A stretch of DNA of 44,192 bases from Granulicatella sp041433555. Its GTDB lineage: Bacteria > Bacillota > Bacilli > Lactobacillales > Aerococcaceae. Below the pieces are notes generated by a model, which was not told where the DNA came from, made no database searches, and was given only the letters and a program-made list of their open reading frames with translations. The stretch is taken from assembly GCF_041433555.1 (NCBI RefSeq), contig NZ_JAPWBR010000017.1:1-44192 (forward strand), written 5' to 3'. The translations under genes and the position numbers were made by a program. Shown here one piece after another: positions 14,340 to 24,570 of this stretch; position 1 is the stretch's first letter; every line of letters starts with the position of its first letter.

Positions 14340-16664
14340 TTATTTACCTTGTTGTGAATCCATCCAACTCTTAAGTTCTTGGAACTGGCTATAGTTGAAT
14401 TTCTTTTCAAGCAACATTTGTTCATTTAACTTTTTCAATAAGGTTGACTCTTCTAAGTCGTTTGTTTTTGGACTTTCGTTAATCATTAAATGTCCATCTA
14501 CTATTTTAACAAATTCCAACTCAAAAAACACTTTTAATATCACTCGGAATTGTTCAACTGGAATTTTGAGGAATCCAGCAACCGAAACTAGTTTTTCATT
14601 GTACGGAATTTTTACATGAGATTGGATATATTTGTATACTAGACCAAACTTAGGCTTATCAGGTATGCCTGTTGTCACAACCGAATTCTTCGTATATGCG
14701 ATGACATAAAGAGGCTGTGTCCATTCCATTTTAAAGAAAGCTTCCACTTCTTCAATCTTTTCTGGTAGGTCGAATAACACAATTGCTTTAGCAGTTGGTT
14801 TCTCGTTTGCAGCTACAAAGGATGCAAAATCCATCACGCTTGAAGTACTTGGAATTCTTGTTTCTAGTTCCTTCAAGTACACTTCATTTGTTGCTAGATA
14901 AAGTGCATTTTCAACAGCTAGATGATCTTTTGTAATCTTAGAAGTACGCCAGTCGATAACGACTCTACCTTTAACAGCAATATCTTTTACTAATAATTGA
15001 GGAAGACGATTATTTTGCCATTCATTAATCTCTAACGTACCAGCAATACTAATCTTGGTATCTGGTTGAAGAGATGCTGCACATTCCCCTTTACTAAACG
15101 CCATCGCTTGAAGTGTATTTGCCGAACTGGCCTCTTTCAAATTAAGCTTCAAGTGCTGTTTATCCGCACCAAGTAATTGTGTTGACGCCACTTGAATTCC
15201 TTCCAGAGAAACAACCGGTTCTGGATTATCCGTACCAAATGGTTTGAGACTGGCTAATGATTCAATCCAATCAACCGTAATGTCTTTTAATGGAAGAATT
15301 TCATCAATTGTCAAAGTAGCTTTCGCATCTAACGAGTCTTGATGGTCTTTTGCATATTGCTCAAGGCCTTCGATAATCGTTGGAAGCATAATCGTTTCAA
15401 CTGTCAATCCAGCAGCCATATGATGTCCACCGAATTTTAGAAGATGATCTTTAACACTTGTTAACGCATCATAGAGATTAAATTCTCCAAACGAACGCCC
15501 ACTACCCTTGGCTGTTAAGCCGTCTTCACTAATTCCTAACACAATGGTTGGTTTACCAGTCTGTTCGACAATTCGACTCGCTACAATTCCAAGAACGCCT
15601 TCATGCCAGCCTGGTTGAGCTAACACAAGGATAGGTTGATTCATCTGTTCTTGAATAAGCGGACTGGCTTCTTCAACAATTTGATTCACAATTGCTTGAC
15701 GTCTTTCGTTTTCAGATTGCATAAAGTCAACAATAGTCGCTGCTTCTTCATCATCAAACGTTGTCATCAATTGAACCCCTGGAGTGGCATCTCCTAGTCG
15801 ACCCAATGCATTTAGGCGTGGTCCAATCTGAAAGCCTATTGTCTTTTCATCTAATTTATCAACTTTAACGGATAACTTCTCAATCAAAGTAACAAGGCCA
15901 ATACGCTGCGTTTGTTTCATTTGACTGATTCCTAGTTTAGCAATCGTTCTATTTTCGTCTGTAAGGCTCACTAAGTCCGCAATGGTTCCAATCGCAGCTA
16001 ATTCTACCATTTCTTCTGGAAACTCTCCTAGAAGCGCGTGAGCAAGCTTAAATGCAACACCAGCACCTGATAAATCTCCGCATGGGTAGTTTGCCTCTGG
16101 ATGACGAGGATGGACAACGGCATAGGCTTCTGGAAGTTCACTTGGAATCTCATGGTGGTCCGTTAAAATCACATCACACCCATTTTCCATCGCATAACGA
16201 ATTGGTTCATGCGCTGCAATTCCACAGTCTACCGTAATAATGAGTGTATGCCCCTCTTCAATCGCGCGTTGGAACGCTGGAATATTGGGACCATAGCCAT
16301 CTGTAAAGCGATTCGGTAAATAGTACGATACTTGAGCTCCTAGCATTTCAAGAGTTTCATAGAGAATCGTTGTACTCGTAATCCCGTCTGCATCATAGTC
16401 GCCATATATATGAATTAATTCACCATTTTCAATGGCTTCTTGAATACGTGCTACCGCTTTATCCACATCATGTAACAAGAAAGGATCATGGATAAGATGT
16501 GGGGTTGGCGAAAGAAACTCCTGTAGTTCTTCTACAGTTTGAACTCCACGTTCCACACATAAGCGAACGAGATTTTCAGACACACCACTTTCACTTGAAA
16601 GAAATGTTACGAGTTCATCATCCACATTCTCTTTTAACTTCCATGCATAATTTGCAAAACTCAT
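14340..16664 (-). CDS. recJ: Single-stranded-DNA-specific exonuclease RecJ
   Basis: 774 residues. RecJ degrades single-stranded DNA from 5' to 3' in recombination and mismatch repair. The DHH core shows YGDYDADGI near 84, VDCGIA near 145, the signature DHH in ILTDHHEI near 166, and HPRHPEA. The DHHA1 part carries FGGHHMAAGL near 415. An OB-fold follows, and then the extra C-terminal region of about 200 residues that is typical of the firmicute form. ATG with an ideal AGGAGGTG site. It lies between a short-chain dehydrogenase and apt with tight spacing. Confidence 0.96.
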   Translation of the reverse strand: MSFANYAWKLKENVDDELVTFLSSESGVSENLVRLCVERGVQTVEELQEFLSPTPHLIHDPFLLHDVDKAVARIQEAIENGELIHIYGDYDADGITSTTILYETLEMLGAQVSYYLPNRFTDGYGPNIPAFQRAIEEGHTLIITVDCGIAAHEPIRYAMENGCDVILTDHHEIPSELPEAYAVVHPRHPEANYPCGDLSGAGVAFKLAHALLGEFPEEMVELAAIGTIADLVSLTDENRTIAKLGISQMKQTQRIGLVTLIEKLSVKVDKLDEKTIGFQIGPRLNALGRLGDATPGVQLMTTFDDEEAATIVDFMQSENERRQAIVNQIVEEASPLIQEQMNQPILVLAQPGWHEGVLGIVASRIVEQTGKPTIVLGISEDGLTAKGSGRSFGEFNLYDALTSVKDHLLKFGGHHMAAGLTVETIMLPTIIEGLEQYAKDHQDSLDAKATLTIDEILPLKDITVDWIESLASLKPFGTDNPEPVVSLEGIQVASTQLLGADKQHLKLNLKEASSANTLQAMAFSKGECAASLQPDTKISIAGTLEINEWQNNRLPQLLVKDIAVKGRVVIDWRTSKITKDHLAVENALYLATNEVYLKELETRIPSTSSVMDFASFVAANEKPTAKAIVLFDLPEKIEEVEAFFKMEWTQPLYVIAYTKNSVVTTGIPDKPKFGLVYKYIQSHVKIPYNEKLVSVAGFLKIPVEQFRVILKVFFELEFVKIVDGHLMINESPKTNDLEESTLLKKLNEQMLLEKKFNYSQFQELKSWMDSQQGK

Positions 16665-16676
16665 CGTACACCTCCT

Positions 16677-17474
16677 CTACTTTTTATTGAAAATACTCCC
16701 TAATAGTTTGTCTCCTATTTTCGGGAATAATACATTTAATTTACTCGCAAAGTTCATTGATTTTGGTAAATTCACTTCGCGTTTTTCTCTTTCAATCCCT
16801 TTAACAACTTCTCCTGCTACCTTCACTGGATCTAGTACGACAGAGCCTAATTGCTCTAAGTATTTCCCGGTTGGCTCCGCTTTATCAAAGAAATCTGTCG
16901 CAATCGGTCCAGGATTGACGGTCATCACATGGATGCCATAAGGTTTTAATTCTAAACGCAATGCATTCGAATATCCTAACACTCCAAATTTAGTTGCTGA
17001 ATACACGGATGATTTTACCGTTGCCGATTTTCCAGCTTGAGAAGCGATATTCACAATTACTCCGCCCTTATCTTCAATAAACCTAGGTACAAAATGCTGA
17101 GTGATTTTAATTAATGTATTCAAGTTTAACTGAAGCATTTGAGTAATCTCAGATTCACTTAAGTCTTTAGCTAATTTAAGGTAACCAAGGCCAGCATTGT
17201 TGATGACCATCGTAATTTTGTATGTTTCATCAAGAGTTGCTAACAACTGATTAACAGATGCATCATCGGTTAAATCACACGAATAAACATCAACTGGTTT
17301 TGTAGTAAACGTTTTGCACTCCGCAGCTACTTGCTCTAGTTTAGCAGTATTTCGAGCCACAAGAATCAGTTGCACATCTCTTTTAGCTAATTCCAATGCG
17401 ATTTGTGCGCCAAGCCCACCGCTAGCTCCGGTCACAAGAGCCACTTGATTTGTAAACCATTTAGCGTCCTTCAT
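16677..17474 (-). CDS. Short-chain dehydrogenase/reductase
   Basis: 265 residues from the ATG at 17474, which has AAGGATTAA at good distance; the frame is open 18 bases further to a TTG but that has no site of its own. Classical SDR fold: the NAD(P) motif TGASGGLG near 17-24, NNAGLG near 93-98, and the catalytic Ser-Tyr-Lys set in IASQAG and YSATKF. The stretch after NPGPIATDF is the usual cofactor loop. The substrate is unknown; the DltE/YqjQ branch is the closest in feel. The start overlaps the last 14 bases of rnz, and in B. subtilis yqjQ also lies beside rnz, so the pairing is conserved. Confidence 0.9.
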   Translation of the reverse strand: MKDAKWFTNQVALVTGASGGLGAQIALELAKRDVQLILVARNTAKLEQVAAECKTFTTKPVDVYSCDLTDDASVNQLLATLDETYKITMVINNAGLGYLKLAKDLSESEITQMLQLNLNTLIKITQHFVPRFIEDKGGVIVNIASQAGKSATVKSSVYSATKFGVLGYSNALRLELKPYGIHVMTVNPGPIATDFFDKAEPTGKYLEQLGSVVLDPVKVAGEVVKGIEREKREVNLPKSMNFASKLNVLFPKIGDKLLGSIFNKK

Positions 17475-18405
17475 GATGTTTAATCCTTTCAACAGTCACA
17501 ATGTCGAAGTCTTTGACAACTTGAACATTCTCAAAAATCTTTTTAGCCTCGTCTTCCAACTCTTGAGATTGTTTTCCAAGATAGCGAGCGCTGATATGCG
17601 TTAATAAAAGGCGCTTCACTTCGGCATTTTTAGCTACTTCAGCCGCTTGAAGGCTTGTTGAATGGAAATGACGATAGGCTTGTTGGCCTTTATCTCCTTC
17701 GTATGTCGCCTCGTGGACGAGAACGTCCGAACGATAGGCTAAGATTTCACTAGCTTCACATTTACGAGTATCCCCACAAATGGTCACAACTCGTCCTTTA
17801 ATATCCGGAGAAATATAATCTTGACCATTCACGACCGTTCCATCTTCTAGAGTAATGGTTTCCCCTTTTTTCAACTTACCAAAGAGTGGCCCAAAAGGAA
17901 TTCCTAACTCTTTTAGACGGTCCGCTTGCAGTTCGCCTGGTTGATCCTTTTCTGTCACACGGAATCCATATGAAGGAATCCCATGTTCGAGTCGCTTCAT
18001 TTCTACTTTAAAATGTTTATCTTCGAAAAGAAGACCTTCTTTTTCAAATTCAACCACTTTTAAAGGATATCCTAATTTTGAACAAGAAGCTTGAATCGTT
18101 GTGTCGATAAAGTTCTTAATCCCTTTAGGACCATAGAGAGTTAAATCATCTTCTCCCCCTTGGAAAGAACGACTCGTCAGTAGTCCAGGTAACCCAAAGA
18201 TATGATCTCCGTGCATATGCGTAATAAAAATCTTCTTGATTTTTCCTGGACGAATATTTGTATTTAAAATTTGTTGCTGTGTAGCTTCTCCGCAATCGAA
18301 TAACCACACTTCATTAATCTCATCGAGAAGCTTTAATGCAATTGAAGTGACGTTTCTCATTTTAGAAGGTACGCCAGCACCTGTTCCTAGAAATTGCAAT
18401 TCCAT
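17461..18405 (-). CDS. rnz: Ribonuclease Z
   Basis: 314 residues, the standard short RNase Z. It cuts the 3' trailer from tRNA precursors, mainly those lacking an encoded CCA. The metallo-beta-lactamase motif is THMHGDHIFGLPG (His63, His65, Asp67, His68). Further zinc ligands follow in GDTR near 210 and LLTHISARY near 270. The exosite arm lies about 150-200. ATG behind AGAGGAAA. Its start lies one base after the stop of the acyltransferase. Confidence 0.96.
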   Translation of the reverse strand: MELQFLGTGAGVPSKMRNVTSIALKLLDEINEVWLFDCGEATQQQILNTNIRPGKIKKIFITHMHGDHIFGLPGLLTSRSFQGGEDDLTLYGPKGIKNFIDTTIQASCSKLGYPLKVVEFEKEGLLFEDKHFKVEMKRLEHGIPSYGFRVTEKDQPGELQADRLKELGIPFGPLFGKLKKGETITLEDGTVVNGQDYISPDIKGRVVTICGDTRKCEASEILAYRSDVLVHEATYEGDKGQQAYRHFHSTSLQAAEVAKNAEVKRLLLTHISARYLGKQSQELEDEAKKIFENVQVVKDFDIVTVERIKHHEGR

Positions 18406-18406
18406 T

Positions 18407-20230
18407 TTAATTTCCTCTCAATGTTTCATAAATTTTCTTCGCAAAGAAGAGCGCTTCTTCATGAGCTCCTACTTCTGTTACATATGATTTATGTGAATAG
18501 AACCAATCTTGGTCTTTGGAATATTCATTCCAGTCAAGAACATGGACATTCGAATACTTTTCGCTAACAGCAGCGTAAACAGAATTCACATCATCTCTCC
18601 ATGTTTTGGACGTTGTCGTTGTAACAAGGAAGATTTGTTTTTCCATCCCAATACGTTTTAATTCACGTTCCAATTGTCCTTTTGTAAATGCACTATTAGC
18701 CCCAAACATTAAAACAACAGTGTCATGTAATAGATTCTTTGCTTTCAGTTCATTAATGGTTGAAGCTAAATCTGTTACTTGGGCAATCGTTGTCGCATGC
18801 ATCACGGCATTTGGATAAATGGTTGTTAGTTCATTCGCGATAGCTAATAACGATTGGTCCCCAATAAAGGTAATCGAACTATTACTGCTAAAAACGGTCT
18901 CCTCACGAGTAAGCCCGACCACATTATTAATGGTCTTTAATAGTTTCTTATCTGTTTGCTGGGTATTATCCACAATTGTTTGGTTCGTATGGATTAATTC
19001 AGTAAGCATGGTCTCTTGTTCAGATAATTTACTTGTAGACTGTGCGAGCCCTACCGCTAAAATAATGAGCGGTACTGCACAGAGTCCAAACAAAATTTGT
19101 TTTCCATAAGCCGTTTTTTCATTCAACAGTTCCATCAATTTACGGATCACTTGAAGATAACGTCTTTTCTCAAAAACTTGATACCAAACTTCTCCAAAGA
19201 AGAGAATGAGTACCAATTGGATGATACCGTGAATTAAATTACTTGAACCAGCAATCCCCATTTTTGCTTGGTATAACACAATAATTGGTAAAAACCATAA
19301 GTAATATGATAAACTTCTACGACCAATCACCGTTAATGGTTTGAAACGGAATAAAATCCCTGTTCCTACCTTAGGATGTACACTCATCAAAATAACAGCA
19401 GCTACTGTTAAGTCAAAGAGCAACATTCCTCCACGATAAGTAATATCTTCGTTACGTCCAAGTGTAAATAACAAGATGAACATTAACACAATCGGAATTA
19501 ATCTTAAATATTGCTCATATGGCACTCTAGATTTATGTTCCTTTTGGAAACGATCTAAAGGATATAGCAATGCCGTACATGAACCAATCAGCATTGAGAA
19601 TAATCGAGTTCCTGTGCTCATTGTGACATACGTTAATGAATCTGCACCTTTATAACTAAAGAGCATTAATCCAAATGAAGCAGTAGCTAACACTATGATT
19701 GCTACAAATAAAGAATTATGCTTTTTAAGGAATAAACTTAAAAATGCGAACACAATTGGCCACAATAGGTAAAATTGAAAAGCTAATGAAATATACCATA
19801 AGTGCTCAAATGGATTTTCAGTTAATAAGTTTGGAATAAACGTTTGTGCCTGGAAAATCTGCCACCAGTTATTTAAAAAGACTAAACTAGAAGTAAATGA
19901 TCCTCTTAAGTTCACCAACATTTCATTTTGAAACAGCGTTATATAAATGAACACTAGAACAAGCATTGCAATTAAAGGAAGCGCAATACGTGCTAGTCGT
20001 TTTAATAAAAACTGCTTCAAAGGAATCTTTCCATCGTTCATCAAACTTGTCATTAAGCGGTTTGTCATAAAGTAACCCGCTAAAATGAGGAAGATGTCCA
20101 ATCCAAGAAATCCACCCGGCAAGCGATAAGAATACAAGTGATAAATAATGATACTAAGGATTCCTATCGCTCTTAGGCCGTCAAATGAAGATACGTAAAA
20201 ACGTTTTTCCATCTCACTTCTATCAATCAT
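18407..20230 (-). CDS. OatA-like membrane acyltransferase with altered SGNH domain
   Basis: 607 residues from the ATG at 20230, eight bases after AAGGAG; a TTG six bases upstream is too close to the site. Residues 8-370 are an acyltransferase-3 domain with about ten membrane segments and the usual FDGLRAIGIL...IIYHL start (conserved His). After a last membrane segment (about 375-397) comes an extracellular coiled linker and an SGNH-hydrolase-like domain (about 450-605). This layout matches the peptidoglycan O-acetyltransferase OatA. However, the GDS nucleophile motif reads GDQ (457-459), and the final Asp-x-x-His pair reads as His and Tyr in FYSHKSY. FGANS keeps the glycine-Asn block. The extracellular domain may therefore be inactive or have other chemistry. 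It lies between obg and rnz. Confidence 0.88.
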   Translation of the reverse strand: MIDRSEMEKRFYVSSFDGLRAIGILSIIIYHLYSYRLPGGFLGLDIFLILAGYFMTNRLMTSLMNDGKIPLKQFLLKRLARIALPLIAMLVLVFIYITLFQNEMLVNLRGSFTSSLVFLNNWWQIFQAQTFIPNLLTENPFEHLWYISLAFQFYLLWPIVFAFLSLFLKKHNSLFVAIIVLATASFGLMLFSYKGADSLTYVTMSTGTRLFSMLIGSCTALLYPLDRFQKEHKSRVPYEQYLRLIPIVLMFILLFTLGRNEDITYRGGMLLFDLTVAAVILMSVHPKVGTGILFRFKPLTVIGRRSLSYYLWFLPIIVLYQAKMGIAGSSNLIHGIIQLVLILFFGEVWYQVFEKRRYLQVIRKLMELLNEKTAYGKQILFGLCAVPLIILAVGLAQSTSKLSEQETMLTELIHTNQTIVDNTQQTDKKLLKTINNVVGLTREETVFSSNSSITFIGDQSLLAIANELTTIYPNAVMHATTIAQVTDLASTINELKAKNLLHDTVVLMFGANSAFTKGQLERELKRIGMEKQIFLVTTTTSKTWRDDVNSVYAAVSEKYSNVHVLDWNEYSKDQDWFYSHKSYVTEVGAHEEALFFAKKIYETLRGN

Positions 20231-20242
20231 ATTCAAAACTCC

Positions 20243-21550
20243 TTAATCTACGAACTCGAATGAGAAGTTTAGAATACGTACTAAATCGCCATTTTCAGCG
20301 CCTTTTTCACGTAAAGTGCTATCTACACCCATTCCACGTAATTGACGTGAGAATCGCATAACAGACTCATCATGTTCCATATTTGTCATCTTGAATAGTT
20401 TTTCAATCTTGTCACCATACAGTACCCATGTTCCATCTGGATCTCTTGTCACTTTGAATGGTGCTTCCTCTTCTTCTAATCCATAAACGATATGTGTTTC
20501 CACTACTTCTTCGTTTAATGGGAAGAATTCTGTTTCATCTAAAACTTCAGCAGTTCTAGCAAGTAATGCTTGGAGTCCTTCGCGACGATAGGCAGAAATC
20601 GGGAAAATCTCTGGCATTTCTTCTCCTTCAGCTAAGCTATCTGCTAAATCTTTCTTGAACTTCTCTAAGTTTTCTTCTGCTTGAGGTTGATCCATTTTGT
20701 TCGCCACAATCAACATTGGACGTTCTAGTAAGCGTAGGTGATAACTTCCGAGTTCCTCTTGAATAATCTTGTAATCTTCAAAAGGATCGCGGCCTTCCAT
20801 TGCGGCCATATCAATGACATGAAGTAACACTTTTGTACGTTCGATGTGTTTTAAGAAATGAATTCCAAGCCCCACACCTGTATGGGCTCCTTCAATTAAT
20901 CCTGGTAAGTCAGCAACAACGAATTGCTCGCCATTTGGAGACTGCGCCATTCCTAATTGAGGATTCAATGTTGTAAAGTGATAGTCTGCAATTTTTGGTT
21001 TTGCACTTGAAATTACAGATAGTAAAGTCGATTTCCCTACTGATGGGAATCCAACTAAACCAACGTCAGCTAAAACTTTTAATTCTAAATCGAGTTCAAA
21101 CTCTTCCCCTGGTTCACCATTCTCAGCAATGTCCGGTGCAGGGTTTTTATGCGTTGCAAAACGGATATTTCCTCGACCACCACGGCCACCTTTAGCAACT
21201 ACTACTTCTTGCCCATCTTCTACTAAGTCAGCAATCAAGGCTTTTGTTTCAGCGTTTCTAACGATTGTTCCTGGTGGAACTTTAACGATTAAGTCTTCTG
21301 CTCCACGGCCATACATACTTTTACTCATACCGTTTTCACCAGGTTTTGCTTTGAAATGACGTTTGTGACGGAAATCTAATAAGGTTCTAAGTCCTGAATC
21401 GACTTTAAAAATGACACTTCCGCCTTTACCACCGTCTCCACCAGCCGGGCCTCCGTCTGGTACGTATTTTTCACGACGAAACGCAACCATTCCGTCTCCA
21501 CCTTTTCCGGCTTTGACTTGAATCGTGGCACGATCATAAAATACTGCCAT
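20243..21550 (-). CDS. obg: Obg GTPase (ribosome assembly)
   Basis: 435 residues from the ATG at 21550, ten bases after AGGAG; the GTG nine bases upstream is almost on top of the site. The glycine-rich Obg fold fills 1-157 (GKGGDGMVAFRREKYVP, GGPAGGDGG). The GTPase domain follows with GFPSVGKST near 166, DLPGLIEGAH, NKMD and the SAYR segment. The C-terminal OCT domain is at about 350-430 and marks the long form typical of Firmicutes. Obg binds the 50S subunit and links growth to the guanine nucleotide and (p)ppGpp pools. It lies 31 bases after glyS with no terminator, so it is probably in the T-box unit, perhaps with an internal promoter. Confidence 0.96.
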   Translation of the reverse strand: MAVFYDRATIQVKAGKGGDGMVAFRREKYVPDGGPAGGDGGKGGSVIFKVDSGLRTLLDFRHKRHFKAKPGENGMSKSMYGRGAEDLIVKVPPGTIVRNAETKALIADLVEDGQEVVVAKGGRGGRGNIRFATHKNPAPDIAENGEPGEEFELDLELKVLADVGLVGFPSVGKSTLLSVISSAKPKIADYHFTTLNPQLGMAQSPNGEQFVVADLPGLIEGAHTGVGLGIHFLKHIERTKVLLHVIDMAAMEGRDPFEDYKIIQEELGSYHLRLLERPMLIVANKMDQPQAEENLEKFKKDLADSLAEGEEMPEIFPISAYRREGLQALLARTAEVLDETEFFPLNEEVVETHIVYGLEEEEAPFKVTRDPDGTWVLYGDKIEKLFKMTNMEHDESVMRFSRQLRGMGVDSTLREKGAENGDLVRILNFSFEFVD

Positions 21551-21581
21551 TTCATTCACTCTCCTTTCTCTTTGAGGGGTC

Positions 21582-23651
21582 TTATTTAACGATTAATGAT
21601 GTGAAATCTGCGAAATCTAAAATGATTTGAGATAGTAATCCTAAGAATCTTAGACGGTTACGACGAACTGCCTCATCATCTACCATTACCATGTTTTCAT
21701 TGAAGAAATCATTGATTTTTGGTGCTAATGCTTCTAAATGACTATAAAGTTCTTCAGGAGTTAATGTTTGTACTTTTGAATGAAGTTCTTTAATCGCTTT
21801 TACTAAAGTACGTTCACTTGCTGTTTCAAGACGATCTTCTAAAATTTCGCCACTCGCATCATCTTGAGCTTTCGCACTAATATTGATAACACGGTTTAAT
21901 GCCTCTGTAATTCCTTTAAATTCTTCTGATTCAGAAACAGCTGAAAGAACTTTTGCAGCTTTCAATTGTTCAGGAACTGATGAAGTATGACTGTTTACAA
22001 CCGCATCGATAATATCATGACGTTTTGTAATCGTAGCAATACGTTGTGCCACACGTTCACGAATAAAGCTTAAGATAAACTCTTCAATTTCATCTTCTTT
22101 ACCTGATAGGAACTCAGCGTAATCAAGACCTAACAATAGTTTTGTAAAGTCTTCAATTTCAATGTTCCAATCAAAGGACGCAAGAATTTGTACAAGACCC
22201 ATTACTTGACGACGAAGCGCATATGGGTCATTTGAACCTGTTGGAAGCATTCCAGCAGCTGTAAAGCTTAAGAAAGTATCTAATTTATCGGCAACAGCAA
22301 GTAAAGCGCCTGGTACAGAAGAAGGCAATTCACCATCAGCACTTGTTGGCATATAGTGTTCACGGATTGCTTGAGCCACTTCAGGAGTTTCTCCTTGTTT
22401 CAAGGCATAGATTTCACCCATGATTCCTTGTAATTCAGGGAATTCACCAACCATGTTTGTTACTAAGTCGAATTTGTAAATTGAAGCCGCGCGTTGTGCT
22501 GTGACAACAACATCACTTGGTACGTTCAACTCTTTTGCAATACGACCAACAAGTAATTGAACGCGGTCCATTTTCTCTGTCATAGAACCAATTTTGGCAT
22601 GGAAGTTCAATGTTTCTAGTTTCTTCAAGAAAGTTGTCATTGGAATCTTTAAGTCTTCTTCATAGAAGAATAAAGCATCTTCTAGACGAGCAGTTAGTAC
22701 TTTTTGATTTCCTTTTGCGACATTTTCAATCATGTAATCATTACCGTTACGTACTGAAACAAAGAATGGTAATAATTGTTTTTCTTGGTTATACACAACG
22801 AAATAGCGTTGGTGTTCTTTCATTGATGTCACTAATACTGGTTCTGGAACGACTAAGTATTTTTCATCAAAAGTACCCGCAAATGCTGTTGGGTATTCAA
22901 GAATTGAGCTTACTTCTTCTAATAAGTCTTCATCAATTGGAATAATCCAATTGTTCTTAGCAGCTAATTCTTCAATTTGCTTGCGAACTAATGCTTTACG
23001 TTCATCTTGGTTCACGATAACGAATTGTTCAGCTAAAGCTTTTTCATAGTTTTCTGGATTTTCAATCGTTGCTTCTTTTCCTAAGAAACGATGTCCTCTT
23101 GAAATACGTCCAGCTTTTGCGTCTAATACGCCGACTTCTTCGATTACTTCATTGCCGTATAAAGCCACAATCCAGTGAATTGGACGTAAGTATTCAAATG
23201 TATGAGCTGCCCAACGCATTGTCACTGGGAATTTCATATCTGTAATCACAGAAGATAAGTTTTTAACGACTTCTTTTGTTGATTTACCAGCGATATGTTG
23301 TTTTACATGAATGTATTCAACTCCATTCACTTCTTCAACGTAAATATCATCTGTTGTTAACCCTTTACCACGAACAAATCCTTCAGCCGCTTTTGTCCAT
23401 GCTCCATCTTTTTGAGCGATCGCTAGTGATGGTCCTTTGAAAATTTCTTCGCGGTCAGCTTGTTCTTCGACTAAGCCATTTACACGAACCGCCAATCTTC
23501 TTGGAGTTGCAAATGCTTCTACGGATTCAAATGCTAAGTTTTCATCTTTGAAGAAGTCTTCTACACGTTTTGCTAATTGTTCAGAGCTTGTTCGAACATA
23601 TTGAGCAGGTAATTCTTCTAAACCGATTTCTAATAATAATGATTGTGTCAT
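21582..23651 (-). CDS. glyS: Glycyl-tRNA synthetase, beta subunit
   Basis: 689 residues, typical length. With GlyQ it forms the alpha2-beta2 enzyme that charges tRNA-Gly. The start MTQSLLLEIGLEELPAQ is the family signature. The middle part holds an HD-like domain region (about 330-560, with YALRRQVMGLV conserved), and the C-terminal anticodon-binding helices (about 575-689) are present. ATG behind GGAGGAGAAAG, 20 bases after glyQ. Confidence 0.97.
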   Translation of the reverse strand: MTQSLLLEIGLEELPAQYVRTSSEQLAKRVEDFFKDENLAFESVEAFATPRRLAVRVNGLVEEQADREEIFKGPSLAIAQKDGAWTKAAEGFVRGKGLTTDDIYVEEVNGVEYIHVKQHIAGKSTKEVVKNLSSVITDMKFPVTMRWAAHTFEYLRPIHWIVALYGNEVIEEVGVLDAKAGRISRGHRFLGKEATIENPENYEKALAEQFVIVNQDERKALVRKQIEELAAKNNWIIPIDEDLLEEVSSILEYPTAFAGTFDEKYLVVPEPVLVTSMKEHQRYFVVYNQEKQLLPFFVSVRNGNDYMIENVAKGNQKVLTARLEDALFFYEEDLKIPMTTFLKKLETLNFHAKIGSMTEKMDRVQLLVGRIAKELNVPSDVVVTAQRAASIYKFDLVTNMVGEFPELQGIMGEIYALKQGETPEVAQAIREHYMPTSADGELPSSVPGALLAVADKLDTFLSFTAAGMLPTGSNDPYALRRQVMGLVQILASFDWNIEIEDFTKLLLGLDYAEFLSGKEDEIEEFILSFIRERVAQRIATITKRHDIIDAVVNSHTSSVPEQLKAAKVLSAVSESEEFKGITEALNRVINISAKAQDDASGEILEDRLETASERTLVKAIKELHSKVQTLTPEELYSHLEALAPKINDFFNENMVMVDDEAVRRNRLRFLGLLSQIILDFADFTSLIVK

Positions 23652-23671
23652 TCTTTCTCCTCCAAACTCTC

Positions 23672-24556
23672 TTATTTCTCTTTCAATAATGGGAATCCTA
23701 ATGCTTCACGTTCAGCCACGAATGTTTTCGCGATTGTACGAGCCATTTTACGAATACGGCCTAGGAATCCAGCACGGTCTGTTGCAGAAATAATTCCGCG
23801 AGCATCCATTAAGTTAAATGCATGAGAGCATTTCAATACATAATCATAAGCTGGGTGCACTAAGCCTTTTTCCATTAATACAGTGGCTTCTTTTTCAAAG
23901 TCTGTAAATAATTGCATTAATAATTCTACATTGCTTTCTTCAAAAGCGTATTTAGAATGTTCATATTCAGGTTGTGTGAAGATATCTCCGTATTTAACAT
24001 CTCCAGTCCAAACTAAATCATATACACTCTCTACTTCTTGAATGTATGAAGCAAGACGTTCTAAACCGTAAGTGATTTCACTTGTTACAGGGTGGCATTC
24101 TAGTCCACCTACTTGTTGGAAGTACGTAAATTGAGTCACTTCCATTCCGTCAAGCCATACTTCCCATCCTAAACCAGCACAACCAAGAGATGGGTTTTCC
24201 CAGTTATCTTCCACGAAACGAATATCGTGTTCTAAAGGGTTAATTCCAAGAGCTTCTAGGCTTCCTAAATATAATTCTTGAATGTTTTCAGGAGATGGTT
24301 TCATCACCACTTGGAATTGGTGGTGTTGGAATAAACGGTTTGGGTTTTCCCCGTAACGTCCATCTGCAGGACGACGTGAAGGTTCCACGTATGCTGCATT
24401 CCATGGTTCAGGCCCAATGGCACGAAGGAATGTATAAGGGCTCATTGTCCCTGCCCCTTTTTCAGTATCGTATGCTTGAAGAAGCAAGCATCCTTGGTTT
24501 GACCAATAATTTTGTAATGTTAAAATAATTTCTTGAACACTTAATTTTTTTGCCAT
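23672..24556 (-). CDS. glyQ: Glycyl-tRNA synthetase, alpha subunit
   Basis: 294 residues. It carries the class II catalytic core that activates glycine. Landmarks are QGCLLLQAYDTEKGAGTMSP near 17-36, EPSRRPADGRYGENPNR near 58-75, the FQVVMKPSP strand and the C-terminal RAGFLGRIR region. ATG behind AAAGGGGAA. It is preceded by the small gene at 24571-24813 with 14 bases between, and both lie behind the glycine T-box leader. Confidence 0.97.
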   Translation of the reverse strand: MAKKLSVQEIILTLQNYWSNQGCLLLQAYDTEKGAGTMSPYTFLRAIGPEPWNAAYVEPSRRPADGRYGENPNRLFQHHQFQVVMKPSPENIQELYLGSLEALGINPLEHDIRFVEDNWENPSLGCAGLGWEVWLDGMEVTQFTYFQQVGGLECHPVTSEITYGLERLASYIQEVESVYDLVWTGDVKYGDIFTQPEYEHSKYAFEESNVELLMQLFTDFEKEATVLMEKGLVHPAYDYVLKCSHAFNLMDARGIISATDRAGFLGRIRKMARTIAKTFVAEREALGFPLLKEK

Positions 24557-24570
24557 AATTGTTCCCCTTT

